The notes beneath the pieces were generated by a model, which saw only the letters and a program-made list of their open reading frames with translations, was not told where the DNA came from and ran no database searches. Shown here one piece after another: positions 16,517-25,885 of a stretch of DNA of 64,000 nt. The DNA lies in contig NZ_CP036276.1 in the NCBI RefSeq assembly GCF_007747995.1, positions 7,492,001-7,556,000 on the forward strand, given 5' to 3'. The position numbers and the translations under genes are program-made. Within the stretch, counting starts at the first letter, position 1, and each line of letters starts with the position of its first letter. This stretch comes from Symmachiella dynata. Its GTDB lineage: Bacteria > Planctomycetota > Planctomycetia > Planctomycetales > Planctomycetaceae.

Positions 16517-17839
16517 ATGGCTCTCTCCCCCAACCGCAACATGAAATTTGAAGCTCTCGAAGATCGCCGCGTGATGACCGCCAATGTCGACATCGACTTG
16601 GACGACGGCATCCTCACAATCGAAGGGACTGACGAAAACGACATCGTCGAAATCACCTACGAATACGACGACGGCCAGATCGATGAAGTGGTGGTCACCG
16701 TCTACGACGAAGATGGCGACGTGATCAAGGATCGCGACTACAACGTCGAGGACGTCAACTGGATTGTGGCCAACCTGGGTGCCGGCAACGACGGAATCGT
16801 CAACAACACCGACATCAACATGAATGCCAACGGTGGAGCGGGGAACGACACACTCGTCGGTGGAACGCAAGCGGACAACCTGTTCGGCGGCGACGGCAAC
16901 GACATCTTAAGCGGCAACGACGGAAACGATTACTTAAACGGCCAGGCGGGCAACGACACGATTTATGGAGGGAACGGCAACGACCAACTCTATGGCGAAG
17001 CCGGTAATGACCTGCTCTTCGGCCAGGACGGAAACGACAATCTCCGCGGGGGTGACGGCTTCGACATGATGTACGGCGAAGCGGGCAATGATACCCTCCG
17101 CGGCGACGACGGGAACGACTTCCTCAATGGAGGAGCGGGCAATGACTACATGTACGGCAATGACGGGAACGACCGGATGTATGGCGGAGACGGCAACGAT
17201 CGCATGTACGGCGGTATCGGCGGCGACTTGATGTATGGTCAGGATGGATTCGATTCGCTGTACGGCGAAGCGGGCAGCGATTCATTGTACGGCGGCGATG
17301 ACAACGACCGGCTCGACGGTGGAGCAGACCGCGACTTCATGTATGGCGATGCCGGCAACGACGTGTTGCTAGGCGGAACCGGCAACGACTACATGCGTGG
17401 CGGAGACGGCAACGATTCCATCTGGGGTCAAGACGGGGCCGACAGCATCTACGGTGACAACGGGAACGACCAACTGGTCGGCAATGCAGGCGACGATTAC
17501 ATGCGGGGCGGCAACGGGAACGACCGTATGTGGGGCAGTAACGGTAACGATCGCATCTACGGGGATGCCGGGAATGATTACCTCTACGGAGGGAACGACA
17601 ACGACTACATCAATGGCGGACTCGGAGCCGATCGCCTATACGGCCAAAACGGCAACGACACGTTGGATGGCGGTTACGACGCGAGCAACTACGACTGGCT
17701 GTACGGCGGAGCGGGTGCGGACAATCTGCGTCAAAACCTGAAGCGGATTAATCCCAACGCCTACTACTACATCTCGACGGCCTACTTGATGGACTACGCA
17801 TCGGGTGAAGACACGATTTCCTATAGCTACTTCGGCTAG
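16517..17839 (+). CDS. RTX (hemolysin-type calcium-binding repeat) protein
   Basis: 440 residues. It starts with a short non-hydrophobic leader containing MKFEALEDRRVMTA, the LE-x-R-type motif common at the N-terminus of large planctomycete extracellular proteins. From about residue 105 to 395 it is almost entirely GGxGxDxLxG nonapeptide repeats (such as GGDGNDILSG, GGNGNDQLYG), which fold into a calcium-binding parallel beta-roll. A Tyr-rich tail follows. No enzymatic domain is present, so it is likely a structural or surface protein. RTX proteins are usually exported by type I secretion, but no exporter is in the window. Confidence 0.93.
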   Translation: MALSPNRNMKFEALEDRRVMTANVDIDLDDGILTIEGTDENDIVEITYEYDDGQIDEVVVTVYDEDGDVIKDRDYNVEDVNWIVANLGAGNDGIVNNTDINMNANGGAGNDTLVGGTQADNLFGGDGNDILSGNDGNDYLNGQAGNDTIYGGNGNDQLYGEAGNDLLFGQDGNDNLRGGDGFDMMYGEAGNDTLRGDDGNDFLNGGAGNDYMYGNDGNDRMYGGDGNDRMYGGIGGDLMYGQDGFDSLYGEAGSDSLYGGDDNDRLDGGADRDFMYGDAGNDVLLGGTGNDYMRGGDGNDSIWGQDGADSIYGDNGNDQLVGNAGDDYMRGGNGNDRMWGSNGNDRIYGDAGNDYLYGGNDNDYINGGLGADRLYGQNGNDTLDGGYDASNYDWLYGGAGADNLRQNLKRINPNAYYYISTAYLMDYASGEDTISYSYFG

Positions 17840-17865
17840 GAATCAAAAACGTGGGGTAGGGCGAT

Positions 17866-17902
17866 GCCTCGTCGCGGAGAAATCCGCGGCGGGGCTTTTT
17901 AT
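17866..17902 (+). terminator. rho-independent terminator after the RTX gene
   Basis: A 13 bp stem (GCCTCGTCGCGGA / TCCGCGGCGGGGC, with two G-T pairs), GAAA loop and TTTTTA tail, 26 bases after the RTX stop codon. Confidence 0.9.
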
Positions 17903-18027
17903 TTGTCGTAGCGCAGCAAGTGCTTTGCTCTCCTGATTTTGTACAATGCCGGTTTCAGCTATAGTGGACTCGCGCCGCCACCTGTTGAGTTTAGTGAGTA
18001 CAAATCATCCACCGAAGTTACGACACG

Positions 18028-18375
18028 ATGAAAATCTACCACAACCCCCGCTGTTCCAAGAGCCGACAAACCCTGCAGTTGATCCGCGAGGCGGGCATCG
18101 AGCCGGATGTTGTCGAATACCTCAAAACGCCTCCGACTGCAGACGAGTTAGACGCGATCTTGAAGAAACTAAAGATTGAGCCGAGCGCATTGTTTCGCAC
18201 AGGCGAGGCCGTTTATAAGGAGCTTGGCTTGAAGGGGTGCGAATTGACGCGCGAGGAAGCCATTGCGCTGCTGGTCGAGCATCCTCAACTGATCGAACGT
18301 CCCATCGTCGTCAAAGGCCGCCAAGCCATCTTGGGCCGTCCGCCGGAAAACGTGCAGGCGTTGTTGCCGAAGTGA
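18028..18375 (+). CDS. arsC: arsenate reductase (glutaredoxin-coupled ArsC family)
   Basis: 115 residues, normal length for the family. Catalytic Cys9 lies in YHNPRCSKSRQ. The arginine cluster that holds arsenate is represented by RPIVVKGRQAILGRPPENV near the C-terminus. ArsC/Spx-type proteins of this class reduce arsenate to arsenite using glutathione or glutaredoxin, though some relatives have other thiol-redox roles. No arsenite exporter or ars regulator is adjacent (the ArsR at 13420 lacks metal-binding cysteines), so the arsenate role is assumed from family resemblance. Ends four bases from the convergent DUF1080 gene. Confidence 0.92.
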   Translation: MKIYHNPRCSKSRQTLQLIREAGIEPDVVEYLKTPPTADELDAILKKLKIEPSALFRTGEAVYKELGLKGCELTREEAIALLVEHPQLIERPIVVKGRQAILGRPPENVQALLPK

Positions 18376-18379
18376 GCCG

Positions 18380-19162
18380 TTATTTTTTCTTCGGCGGCAG
18401 GCGAATCCGCAGCGAGCGGATTTGGATGTCCTTGGGCCCGTAGCGCGTATCATAGGTGCCGAGAATAATTTGGCCCCGTTGATAATTGGGCAGCGGCATG
18501 TCGCGGATCACAGCAGTTCGATTCCCGATTTTCAGATTCAACTTTTTGTTCTCGACGCTCATCCAAAACGGCTGTTCTCCCTTCCAGCGATACTTGTGTA
18601 ACTCCTCGCCACTATCGAGTGCGTCGCGATCTTCGAATTCCGTGGCAAACCAAGGACTGCCGCTTTGTTTAAAGGTGATGTTATACAGTCCGTATCCGTT
18701 GCCGTCTTTCCAACCCAACAGCCAAAACCAACCGCCTACGCCTTCGGCGTTGATCCGTCCTTCCAGTTCAAAATCCTCGGCCTCGGCCAATGTCAGTGCC
18801 GCATTCGCACCCGCAGTGCGTTTGATCAGTCCTTGTTGAATCCCCCATTGACCGTCGGTTTGAAATTTGCCGAGTTGGTACGGATCGCCCGGGCGAGGAC
18901 CGACAAACTCCAACGTATCGTTGGCCAGCACCGGGAATTTATCGAGCGGGATGACTGTCTTGCGCTTCGTCGGTTGGCCGGAAAAAAGGATCTGCCAGTT
19001 TCGCTCAGGAACCAGCGGAGTTTTCTTTGGCCCCGCCTTACCCTGGGCAAACACGGGACCAGCTGTCCCGTTCAGCAGGAACAGGGTTAAGGCGACAATG
19101 GTCACAAAGCCGACCATGTTGCTGGAATGCCAAACAGTGCAGTGCGAATAGCGAGCAGCCAT
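18380..19162 (-). CDS. secreted DUF1080-type (3-keto-disaccharide hydrolase-like) protein
   Basis: About 260 residues from ATG 19162, or 245 from ATG 19117; an open frame to 19252 lacks a ribosome-binding site. A hydrophobic signal segment (VGFVTIVALTLFLLNGTAG) ends at VFAQ. The body fits the concanavalin-like beta sandwich of DUF1080, with GGWFWLLGWKDGNGYGLYNI and a C-terminal DIQIRSLRIRLPP strand. Planctomycetes carry many such proteins, believed to act on glycans or bind them. It follows a DUF1501 gene on the same strand with about 100 bases between, so they may be co-transcribed. Confidence 0.75.
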   Translation of the reverse strand: MAARYSHCTVWHSSNMVGFVTIVALTLFLLNGTAGPVFAQGKAGPKKTPLVPERNWQILFSGQPTKRKTVIPLDKFPVLANDTLEFVGPRPGDPYQLGKFQTDGQWGIQQGLIKRTAGANAALTLAEAEDFELEGRINAEGVGGWFWLLGWKDGNGYGLYNITFKQSGSPWFATEFEDRDALDSGEELHKYRWKGEQPFWMSVENKKLNLKIGNRTAVIRDMPLPNYQRGQIILGTYDTRYGPKDIQIRSLRIRLPPKKK

Positions 19163-19264
19163 ATCGTGCCACCGATCAAAGAGACGACGAACCTCGATCC
19201 ACGCGACACGCCGCAGAAATGCTCGTGACACGACATCTCTACCATCATGCACCAGATTGCTGTG

Positions 19265-20653
19265 CTATGCAAATAATGGCAGCATCGGGTGGCCGGTGTA
19301 GACGAATTGCGGGCGGCCGGAGCGGTCGGGCACCATGAGTTCTTCGGGGATACCGAGTGCATGATAAATTGTCGCCGCGAAATCCAGCGGTGAGACCGGA
19401 TTGTCTTTCGGAGCGGCCGCTTGAGCGTCGCTTCTGCCATAAACTTGACCGCCGCGAATCCCGCCACCGGCCAACAGTCCGTTGTAGCACCGCGGCCAAT
19501 GGTTCCGCCCCGCATTGTTGGAATCGATTTTCGGATTGCGACCGAACTCACCGACCCAAGCCACGATGGTCTCATCCAACAGGCCTCGTTCCTCCAGATC
19601 AACCAGCAGTGTGGACAAGGCTTGATCCGCAGGTGGGACGAGATCGTTTTTCATGCGATTGAAATTGTTGCCGTGCGTATCCCAGAAATTTCGGCCGTCG
19701 TTGTGCCAATTGATCGAGACAAACGGCACGCCACGCTCCACGAGTCGCCGCGCCATCAGCACGCATTGTCCATGCAGGTTGCGTCCGTAACGATCGCGGA
19801 CCGCGTCTGGCTCCCCATTCAAGTCAAACGCCTGCCGCGTGCGGTCTGAGCCCAATAACTGAAACGCTTGCTGTTGTTGCCCGGCGACATCCACGACTTG
19901 TGCGGAGCGGTCCAGCGCCGCCCGCTGGGCATCGATGTTGCCCAACAATGCGCGGCGATCCCGCAGACGGTCGACCGACATCCCGTCGATCAATCGCAGC
20001 GCGGGGACATTCCAATCCGGTTTGCTCGGGTCGCCCGTTACCAAAAAGGGATCGAACTTGTGACCCAACCAACCACCATGTTGTCCCGGCGCGCGGCCGC
20101 CCGGGGCTGCGGGGTGGAGTGCCAACCAGGGCATCGTCACAAACGAGGGCAGCGTGGCCGGCATGGGCCGCAGTCGCGACATCATGCTTCCCATGTGCGG
20201 CGTGTCTTTTTCGCTGGGGGGAGCCGCGTCGCTGTTGATCACCGGTGCCCAATGCCCCGTGAGCGTCGCATGTCCACTGGAAAGATGCGCCGGATCGGTA
20301 TGATTCAATGAACGGACGACCGCCACTTTGTCCATTTGCTGCGAAAGGTTTTGGAACAGTTCGCAGATTTGCACACCGGGAGCAGCGGTGTCGATCGGAT
20401 TGAATTCCCCGCGTACTTCGGACGGTGCATGCGGTTTGGGATCAAAGGTTTCTAGTTGACTGGGGCCGCCCCACATGAAAAGAAAAATACATGCCTTGGC
20501 CGATCCAAAACCGACCGGTCCCGAACCGGCCTCTGCCGCCCGCGCGCTGCCGGGAAGACCTGCGCCCAGCAAGCTCAACGCACCGGCTTGCAACAGATCA
20601 CGACGATTCAGTCGTGACGAGGTGCGGAATTCGTGGCAACTTGGGCGGGACAT
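19265..20653 (-). CDS. DUF1501 protein with twin-arginine signal
   Basis: 462 residues from ATG 20653 (12 residues shorter than the longest frame). The Tat-type leader SRLNRRDLLQAGALSLLGAG is followed by the DUF1501 core, which belongs to the alkaline-phosphatase/sulfatase-like superfamily: FLFMWGGPSQLETFDPKP, RSLNHTDPAHLSSGHATLTG, RRLVERGVPFVSINWHNDG and VAWVGEFGRNPKID. Function is unproven; in planctomycetes these usually sit beside PSCyt1/DUF1549 proteins. This copy has no such partner, being followed instead by a DUF1080 gene. Exported folded, probably to the periplasm. Confidence 0.9.
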   Translation of the reverse strand: MSRPSCHEFRTSSRLNRRDLLQAGALSLLGAGLPGSARAAEAGSGPVGFGSAKACIFLFMWGGPSQLETFDPKPHAPSEVRGEFNPIDTAAPGVQICELFQNLSQQMDKVAVVRSLNHTDPAHLSSGHATLTGHWAPVINSDAAPPSEKDTPHMGSMMSRLRPMPATLPSFVTMPWLALHPAAPGGRAPGQHGGWLGHKFDPFLVTGDPSKPDWNVPALRLIDGMSVDRLRDRRALLGNIDAQRAALDRSAQVVDVAGQQQQAFQLLGSDRTRQAFDLNGEPDAVRDRYGRNLHGQCVLMARRLVERGVPFVSINWHNDGRNFWDTHGNNFNRMKNDLVPPADQALSTLLVDLEERGLLDETIVAWVGEFGRNPKIDSNNAGRNHWPRCYNGLLAGGGIRGGQVYGRSDAQAAAPKDNPVSPLDFAATIYHALGIPEELMVPDRSGRPQFVYTGHPMLPLFA

Positions 20654-21031
20654 TCTGCAGGCTCTTTTTTGACAGGCAGTGTTCAACACGTAAAGATTCG
20701 TTTATATTTTCATTTTCGGCCGGATCTATGTCAAGCTGGAAGTGGAATCGCCCTCAAAAGCTTGAATCCGCTATAATAATTGTTGATCGGCAAGGATGGA
20801 TCGATCAAGACGGTGATGAAATCAGCACGGCCTTCTAAAAACGTATTGTCACACGTCAAGAATTGACACGGCGAGAATCTCTCACGAAATTGTCAGAAAT
20901 TCGTGCGGGGCTGATGAGGCTCGAATCGACAATCGCAATACGATTCTTATAGCAGGCACAGGCATCGTTGCGAATTTGACCTGATTGATCGGGTGAAATC
21001 GCTGTTTCAAGGACGAGGAGAGTTTCTGCAA
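20654..21031. other. 378 bp divergent intergenic region
   Basis: Separates the DUF1501 gene (minus) from the giant propeller protein (plus). It is AT-richer than its surroundings and should hold promoters for both. No defined box or hairpin stands out. A GTG at 20993 extends the right-hand gene frame into it. Confidence 0.35.
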
Positions 21032-24000
21032 ATGAGTCTTCCTATGCAATCGATGTGGCGCAGCCGACGCGCAGCGTGGACAGTGCTGATGCTGATGCTG
21101 GGGAGTTTGCTCCCGTGCACCGTTGGTCTAGCCCAGCAATTCATTCCGGGCGGACCCGTTCAAGCGATGGCGCCCGCTGACGCCTTTCCGCAACACTCGA
21201 AACTCGGGCGACAATTGCTGATGGCGCAGGAGGAACTGGCGGCGAAGAATTATCGCGTCGGCTTACGTCGCCTGGGGCTGATCGTGGGCAGCGAACCGGT
21301 CCGCGGCACTCCTGACAACCAGCCGCTCAGCGAGGATCATTTCTATTCTGCAACGCCCGACGATCTTGCTACGTTTGGAAGCCTCAAAGCAGCCGCGCGT
21401 GAAATCATTGCCGCGCTTCCCGCCGACGGACTCGAAGTCTACGAGGATCTGTATGGCCGCATGGCACAGGCGGAATTGCAGGCGGCCAGCGCAGCGGGTG
21501 ATTTCGAAAAAATGGCAGAAATCGCGCGGCGGTATTTTCATACCGCGGCCGGTTACGAAGCGGCTTATCAAGTCGCCGCACATCACATGGATCACGGACG
21601 CCCCATGGCAGCCGTGCGGATTTTTGGAGAATTGCTCAAACAGCCCCGCGCCACCCAGCGCTGGGAACCGATGTTATCAACCAAGGCGGCCATATGCTGG
21701 GCGCGGGCGGGGCGGGCCTCCGAAGCGGCGGATATTTTGGCGGCGTTAAAACAGCAGCAACCAGCGGATCACATTCTGCTGGGGGGCGCTCGGAAACCCT
21801 TGTTTCCCGATCCAGCAGCCGAGGCGGGGAGTCTCCCCGAAATTTATGGTCCCGCCCAATCAACAGGTCGGCGGAATGACGACTTAAGAATGCTGGGAGG
21901 CAATCCAACTCGAAATCAGTTCCAGGCTGAAAGCTTTCCGTTTCTGCGGCCCACATGGCGATCGGCCGTGTCAGATAACACTGGCGTCCTCGAGGTTCTG
22001 AACCATTGGAAACGCGCGCTGGCCGAGGCGGAGGATCTAAGCATTCCCGCCATCCGTCCGCTACAGGTCGATGATCTATTGCTTGTTAAAATCCTCGGCG
22101 ACGAAGCGAATCCGACCGGATCGAAAATCCGTGCCTACGATGTCCAGAGCGGTGCTGTTCGTTGGGAGACGGCGGCCGATGCCACCTACGATCCCATGCC
22201 ACCGAGTCCGACCTACAATGGCGGTCCCTCGCCCGGTGTTGAAAAAATCAAACGAAATACTGTTGCCGAGCAACGCGCTTGGCATGATCACACTTTTGCT
22301 GATCTGGCCAGCGACGGCGAGTCAGTCTATAGCGTCGAAGAATTAGACGTCTTTCGGACCTCCAACGGCATGATCACCGCGCCGCTGAGGGTTTATAACT
22401 TACTGTGCGCCTATGACCTGCAAACCGGAAAAGCTCTCTGGGAAGTCGGCGGCGGTCCGGGAGAGATTGCGCTTCCGTTGGCTGGGACATTTTTCCTCGG
22501 CCCCCCCCTGCCCTTGGATGGACGTTTGTACGTGATCGCCGAACAGGATCGTCACATCCGGATGCTGGTGCTCAACCCGCAAAACGGTGAACTGTTGTGG
22601 TCGCAAAGTCTCTTCGTGGTCAATGCCGGTCGGCAATCCTTGGTGCTGGATGTCTGGAGGCGAGTGGCCGGTCTGAGTCCGGCATACTCTGAAGGTTTGA
22701 TCATTTGTCCCACGGGAGTGGGAGGCGTTGTTGCGTTTGACGTGGAAAGCCGCGAACTTCAATGGCATTTCACCTACGAAAATGCTTCCGGCCCGGCCCG
22801 GACAACACGGCGGTTTGCCGCGTCCCCTTCATCGCACCGCATGATGCCCGGCCAAGAAGGTCAACGCTGGTTAAATACCACACCGTTGATCGCCGAAGGG
22901 CGCGTGCTGATCGCACCGCAAGATGCGCGGCAATTGTACTGCATCGATGTCCTCACCGGCGAACTCTTGTGGCGCAAACAGCAAGTCGATCGGCTGCAAA
23001 TCGTGGGGGTTCACGATGGAAACGTCGTTGTGTTGGGCAAACACGAACTTGAACTGTTTCAGCTCGAAACAGGCGAACCAGTTTTTAAAGCGCCGATTCC
23101 CATCCCCTCCCCCAGTGGACGTGCGGTGCTTTGCGGTGAGAACGTTCTGGTGCCGTTGAGTAGCGGCGAACTGGTCGTGATTGATCTAGCGTCGGGATCG
23201 ATCGTGAACCGTGCAGCAACACCTGACGGTACGGTCCCCGGGAACCTGCTCTGTTTGCCTGATGCGGTTGTTTCGCAGGGGCTCACGGAGATGGCGGTTT
23301 ATGAAGATTTCAGCCGCGCTAAACAACGCATCGCCGCACGCCTTCAGGAAAACCCTGCTGACCTGCAAGCGTTGCTGGCCAGCGCAGAAATCGCACAACA
23401 AGAAGGCGATTTGGCGGGGGCGATCACCGGTTTTCGTCAGGTCGCAGCAGCCACCAACAACCTAGCTGCCCAAACCCAGTTGCTCGACTTGTTGCTGCAA
23501 GGATTACAGACCGATTTTGCCACCTATCAAAATCAAACAGCGGAAATCAGGAACTTATTACAAGTCGTTCAGCCCGAAGCTGCCAACAGTTCGGAGAACG
23601 CCACTGATAGTGTTGTCGGTGCTCTCGATCCTATTCAGCAAGATGCGGCGTTACTGACCCAGCCGGATCGGCGGGGACTCTTCCTGCGCAGCCTGGGAGA
23701 AGGGTTTGCCGCTCAAGGAAATCCAGCCGCCGCGTTGGAGGCTTATTTGGAGTATTCCTCCACGGGACGCGGGGATTGGTTCGACGAGGTGCGGCCCGGT
23801 TGGGGGATTCGTCGGGACCAATGGTTCGCGGCACGGCTGTCGGAACTGTTGCACGGTGCGTCGGCCGAGCAAAAAGCCATCCTGGACCAACAGGCAGAGC
23901 AGGAATTCTCCACTGCAATCAATCCCATTCAGTCGGAACAGTTGCGTCGTTTTGTTGTTCGCTATGGCAACCATCCGTTGGTCAGCAAAGCCCTGCGCGC

Positions 24001-25699
24001 GATGGTCGACGCCACCGCCGATGGGATACACCCGTTAGAATCCGAATTCGCTTTATTGCGCTTGCGCCGCAGCACCGATGAGCAGACCGTGGCGTTTGCG
24101 ACCGCGAAATTGGCCGCCTTGTCGATCGATTTTGGCCGGTACTCCGATGCAGCCGGCTACCTGCAAGAATTGCGGTCACTCTGGGCCGAGACGCCCATCT
24201 TGGATAAGAAAACAGGCAATGAACTGGTCGAATCCTGGTCCACCGATCCACTGGTCGCCGAACGACTGTCCGACAAATCCCCTTGGCTGATGGGCCGCGT
24301 TGATGTGGTCGATGAGAAAAAAATTCAACAGTCGCGCTCCATCGCGCAGCCGGTCAATGTGTTGGAAGTCCGCGAACGGCACAGTCCGCCGCTCGCGCTG
24401 CAATGGTCCATGACAAACGGATCGACCACCGCGACCTTGACCGCCCGAGACGGCAACACAACACCGGTCTGGAATGTCGATGTTCCCACCGGCGACGGAG
24501 GCCGAATCAATTTCAACAGTTACGCGCGCGCCTGCGGCGACTTGATAGTGTTGATGTCGGGCAACGAAATTCTCGCTGTGGATGCCCTCGGCTGGCAAAG
24601 CGGCACGGGAGTGGATGATGCTCAAGTCTCCACCGGACAGGTGCTGTGGCGCAAATACTTAAGGGGGCCGTATCCTCGTCGCGGCGTCGCTAGGCGTAGC
24701 AACAATTCTTGGGGCTTTGATCCACGGGGCCGCCAACTGGGCGTACTGGGTCCGGTGACAACTGAAGGCGTGTTCTACCGATCGGGTCGATCCATTTTTG
24801 CTGTGGCCACCATGACCGGAGAAACGTTGTGGCAACGGGGAGGCGTGGATCGTAATAGCAGGTTGTTTGCCGATGAAGACCGATTGATGGTCGTCTCGGG
24901 AGACGGGAAAACGGTCAAGTATTTCCGAATGACAGACGGAGCTGAATTGGGAACTCGCGACTATATTCCCGGAAAGCAACTGATTGCCGCCGTCGACGGA
25001 AACGTATTGAGTTTGGCATTTGCCAACGATCAATTGGTCATTCAGCAACAACACCTTTGGTCAGGCGACATGCTATGGAAACGGGAATTTCACCAACGCA
25101 GCCACTTCACGCGTGTGGGACACGACGAAATTGCGGTGTTTTCACCCGAAGGGCGACTGACGGTGTTGAACATCACGGACGGGACGACAGTCTTTGAAAC
25201 CGATTTGGAGTATCCGCCAGAAACCAAATCGATTGCGGTATTTCCAGCCGACGACATCTATACGGTGATTGTCAATCATCCTGTGCCGGGGCGCAGGGGT
25301 CGCACCGCGGTTCCCGGCAATTCTCGACAATTGCAGGTCAATGGAACAGTGCATGGCATCGAACGTCGTACAGGAGAGCTGCTTTGGTCGGAAACAGTTG
25401 TCGGCCAAGCATTTGATCGGCGGCACCCCAGCGACATTCCGTTACTGTTCTTTGCCAATCGCGTCGTTTCCCGCGTCCGCACCGGCCGCTTCTCCTTTGC
25501 CGTACTCTGTCTGGATAAGCGGACCGGCAAACCGGTCTACAAGATCAATTCCCGCAGTGGACAGGTCTTGAATTACGAGGCAGATCCAGAAGCGCAAACC
25601 GTCACGTTGGACCTCGGCCGGTCCCTGCTCCGCTTTACGTTTACCGACGAACCGATCACTCCGCAACAGGGCGATCCTGCGGCAGAACCGTCAGAGTGA
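21032..25699 (+). CDS. giant secreted protein with two PQQ-like beta-propellers and TPR-like middle
   Basis: 1555 residues from ATG 21032, with GAGGAG upstream. A signal peptide ends near LAQQF. An N-terminal helical stretch (about 45-260) is followed by a first PQQ/quinoprotein-like propeller (about 340-760; blades such as GAVRWETAAD, GKALWEVGGG, GELLWRKQ). A TPR-like helical region (about 780-1080; NPADLQALLASAEIAQQEGD) comes next, then a second propeller (about 1110-1530; GQVLWRKYLRG, GETLWQRGGVD, GDMLWKREF). The Trp-containing blade signature repeats throughout. It is probably a periplasmic scaffold rather than a PQQ enzyme, because no dehydrogenase-type active site is visible. Confidence 0.85.
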   Translation: MSLPMQSMWRSRRAAWTVLMLMLGSLLPCTVGLAQQFIPGGPVQAMAPADAFPQHSKLGRQLLMAQEELAAKNYRVGLRRLGLIVGSEPVRGTPDNQPLSEDHFYSATPDDLATFGSLKAAAREIIAALPADGLEVYEDLYGRMAQAELQAASAAGDFEKMAEIARRYFHTAAGYEAAYQVAAHHMDHGRPMAAVRIFGELLKQPRATQRWEPMLSTKAAICWARAGRASEAADILAALKQQQPADHILLGGARKPLFPDPAAEAGSLPEIYGPAQSTGRRNDDLRMLGGNPTRNQFQAESFPFLRPTWRSAVSDNTGVLEVLNHWKRALAEAEDLSIPAIRPLQVDDLLLVKILGDEANPTGSKIRAYDVQSGAVRWETAADATYDPMPPSPTYNGGPSPGVEKIKRNTVAEQRAWHDHTFADLASDGESVYSVEELDVFRTSNGMITAPLRVYNLLCAYDLQTGKALWEVGGGPGEIALPLAGTFFLGPPLPLDGRLYVIAEQDRHIRMLVLNPQNGELLWSQSLFVVNAGRQSLVLDVWRRVAGLSPAYSEGLIICPTGVGGVVAFDVESRELQWHFTYENASGPARTTRRFAASPSSHRMMPGQEGQRWLNTTPLIAEGRVLIAPQDARQLYCIDVLTGELLWRKQQVDRLQIVGVHDGNVVVLGKHELELFQLETGEPVFKAPIPIPSPSGRAVLCGENVLVPLSSGELVVIDLASGSIVNRAATPDGTVPGNLLCLPDAVVSQGLTEMAVYEDFSRAKQRIAARLQENPADLQALLASAEIAQQEGDLAGAITGFRQVAAATNNLAAQTQLLDLLLQGLQTDFATYQNQTAEIRNLLQVVQPEAANSSENATDSVVGALDPIQQDAALLTQPDRRGLFLRSLGEGFAAQGNPAAALEAYLEYSSTGRGDWFDEVRPGWGIRRDQWFAARLSELLHGASAEQKAILDQQAEQEFSTAINPIQSEQLRRFVVRYGNHPLVSKALRAMVDATADGIHPLESEFALLRLRRSTDEQTVAFATAKLAALSIDFGRYSDAAGYLQELRSLWAETPILDKKTGNELVESWSTDPLVAERLSDKSPWLMGRVDVVDEKKIQQSRSIAQPVNVLEVRERHSPPLALQWSMTNGSTTATLTARDGNTTPVWNVDVPTGDGGRINFNSYARACGDLIVLMSGNEILAVDALGWQSGTGVDDAQVSTGQVLWRKYLRGPYPRRGVARRSNNSWGFDPRGRQLGVLGPVTTEGVFYRSGRSIFAVATMTGETLWQRGGVDRNSRLFADEDRLMVVSGDGKTVKYFRMTDGAELGTRDYIPGKQLIAAVDGNVLSLAFANDQLVIQQQHLWSGDMLWKREFHQRSHFTRVGHDEIAVFSPEGRLTVLNITDGTTVFETDLEYPPETKSIAVFPADDIYTVIVNHPVPGRRGRTAVPGNSRQLQVNGTVHGIERRTGELLWSETVVGQAFDRRHPSDIPLLFFANRVVSRVRTGRFSFAVLCLDKRTGKPVYKINSRSGQVLNYEADPEAQTVTLDLGRSLLRFTFTDEPITPQQGDPAAEPSE

Positions 25700-25885
25700 C
25701 ACTCGACATTGCCCAAACGTCAATGTTGACTCTGCCCGGTAATTTGCAGAATCGCTCCGGTTTCGCCGGTTTCTAGTAGAACCTCGTCCACGGTTTGTTT
25801 AACGTGTTCTTGGAACTCCGTGCGCCTGCGCGGACTCAATTCACATTTAATTTCCCTTAGGATGACTCTCAAGGAGTTTGATCAC

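Noticed and set aside
16850-17700. Regular repeats that could suggest a CRISPR array
   Set aside because: The repeats are 27-base coding units of RTX nonapeptides with codon-level variation, not identical repeats with unique spacers. No cas genes are present.
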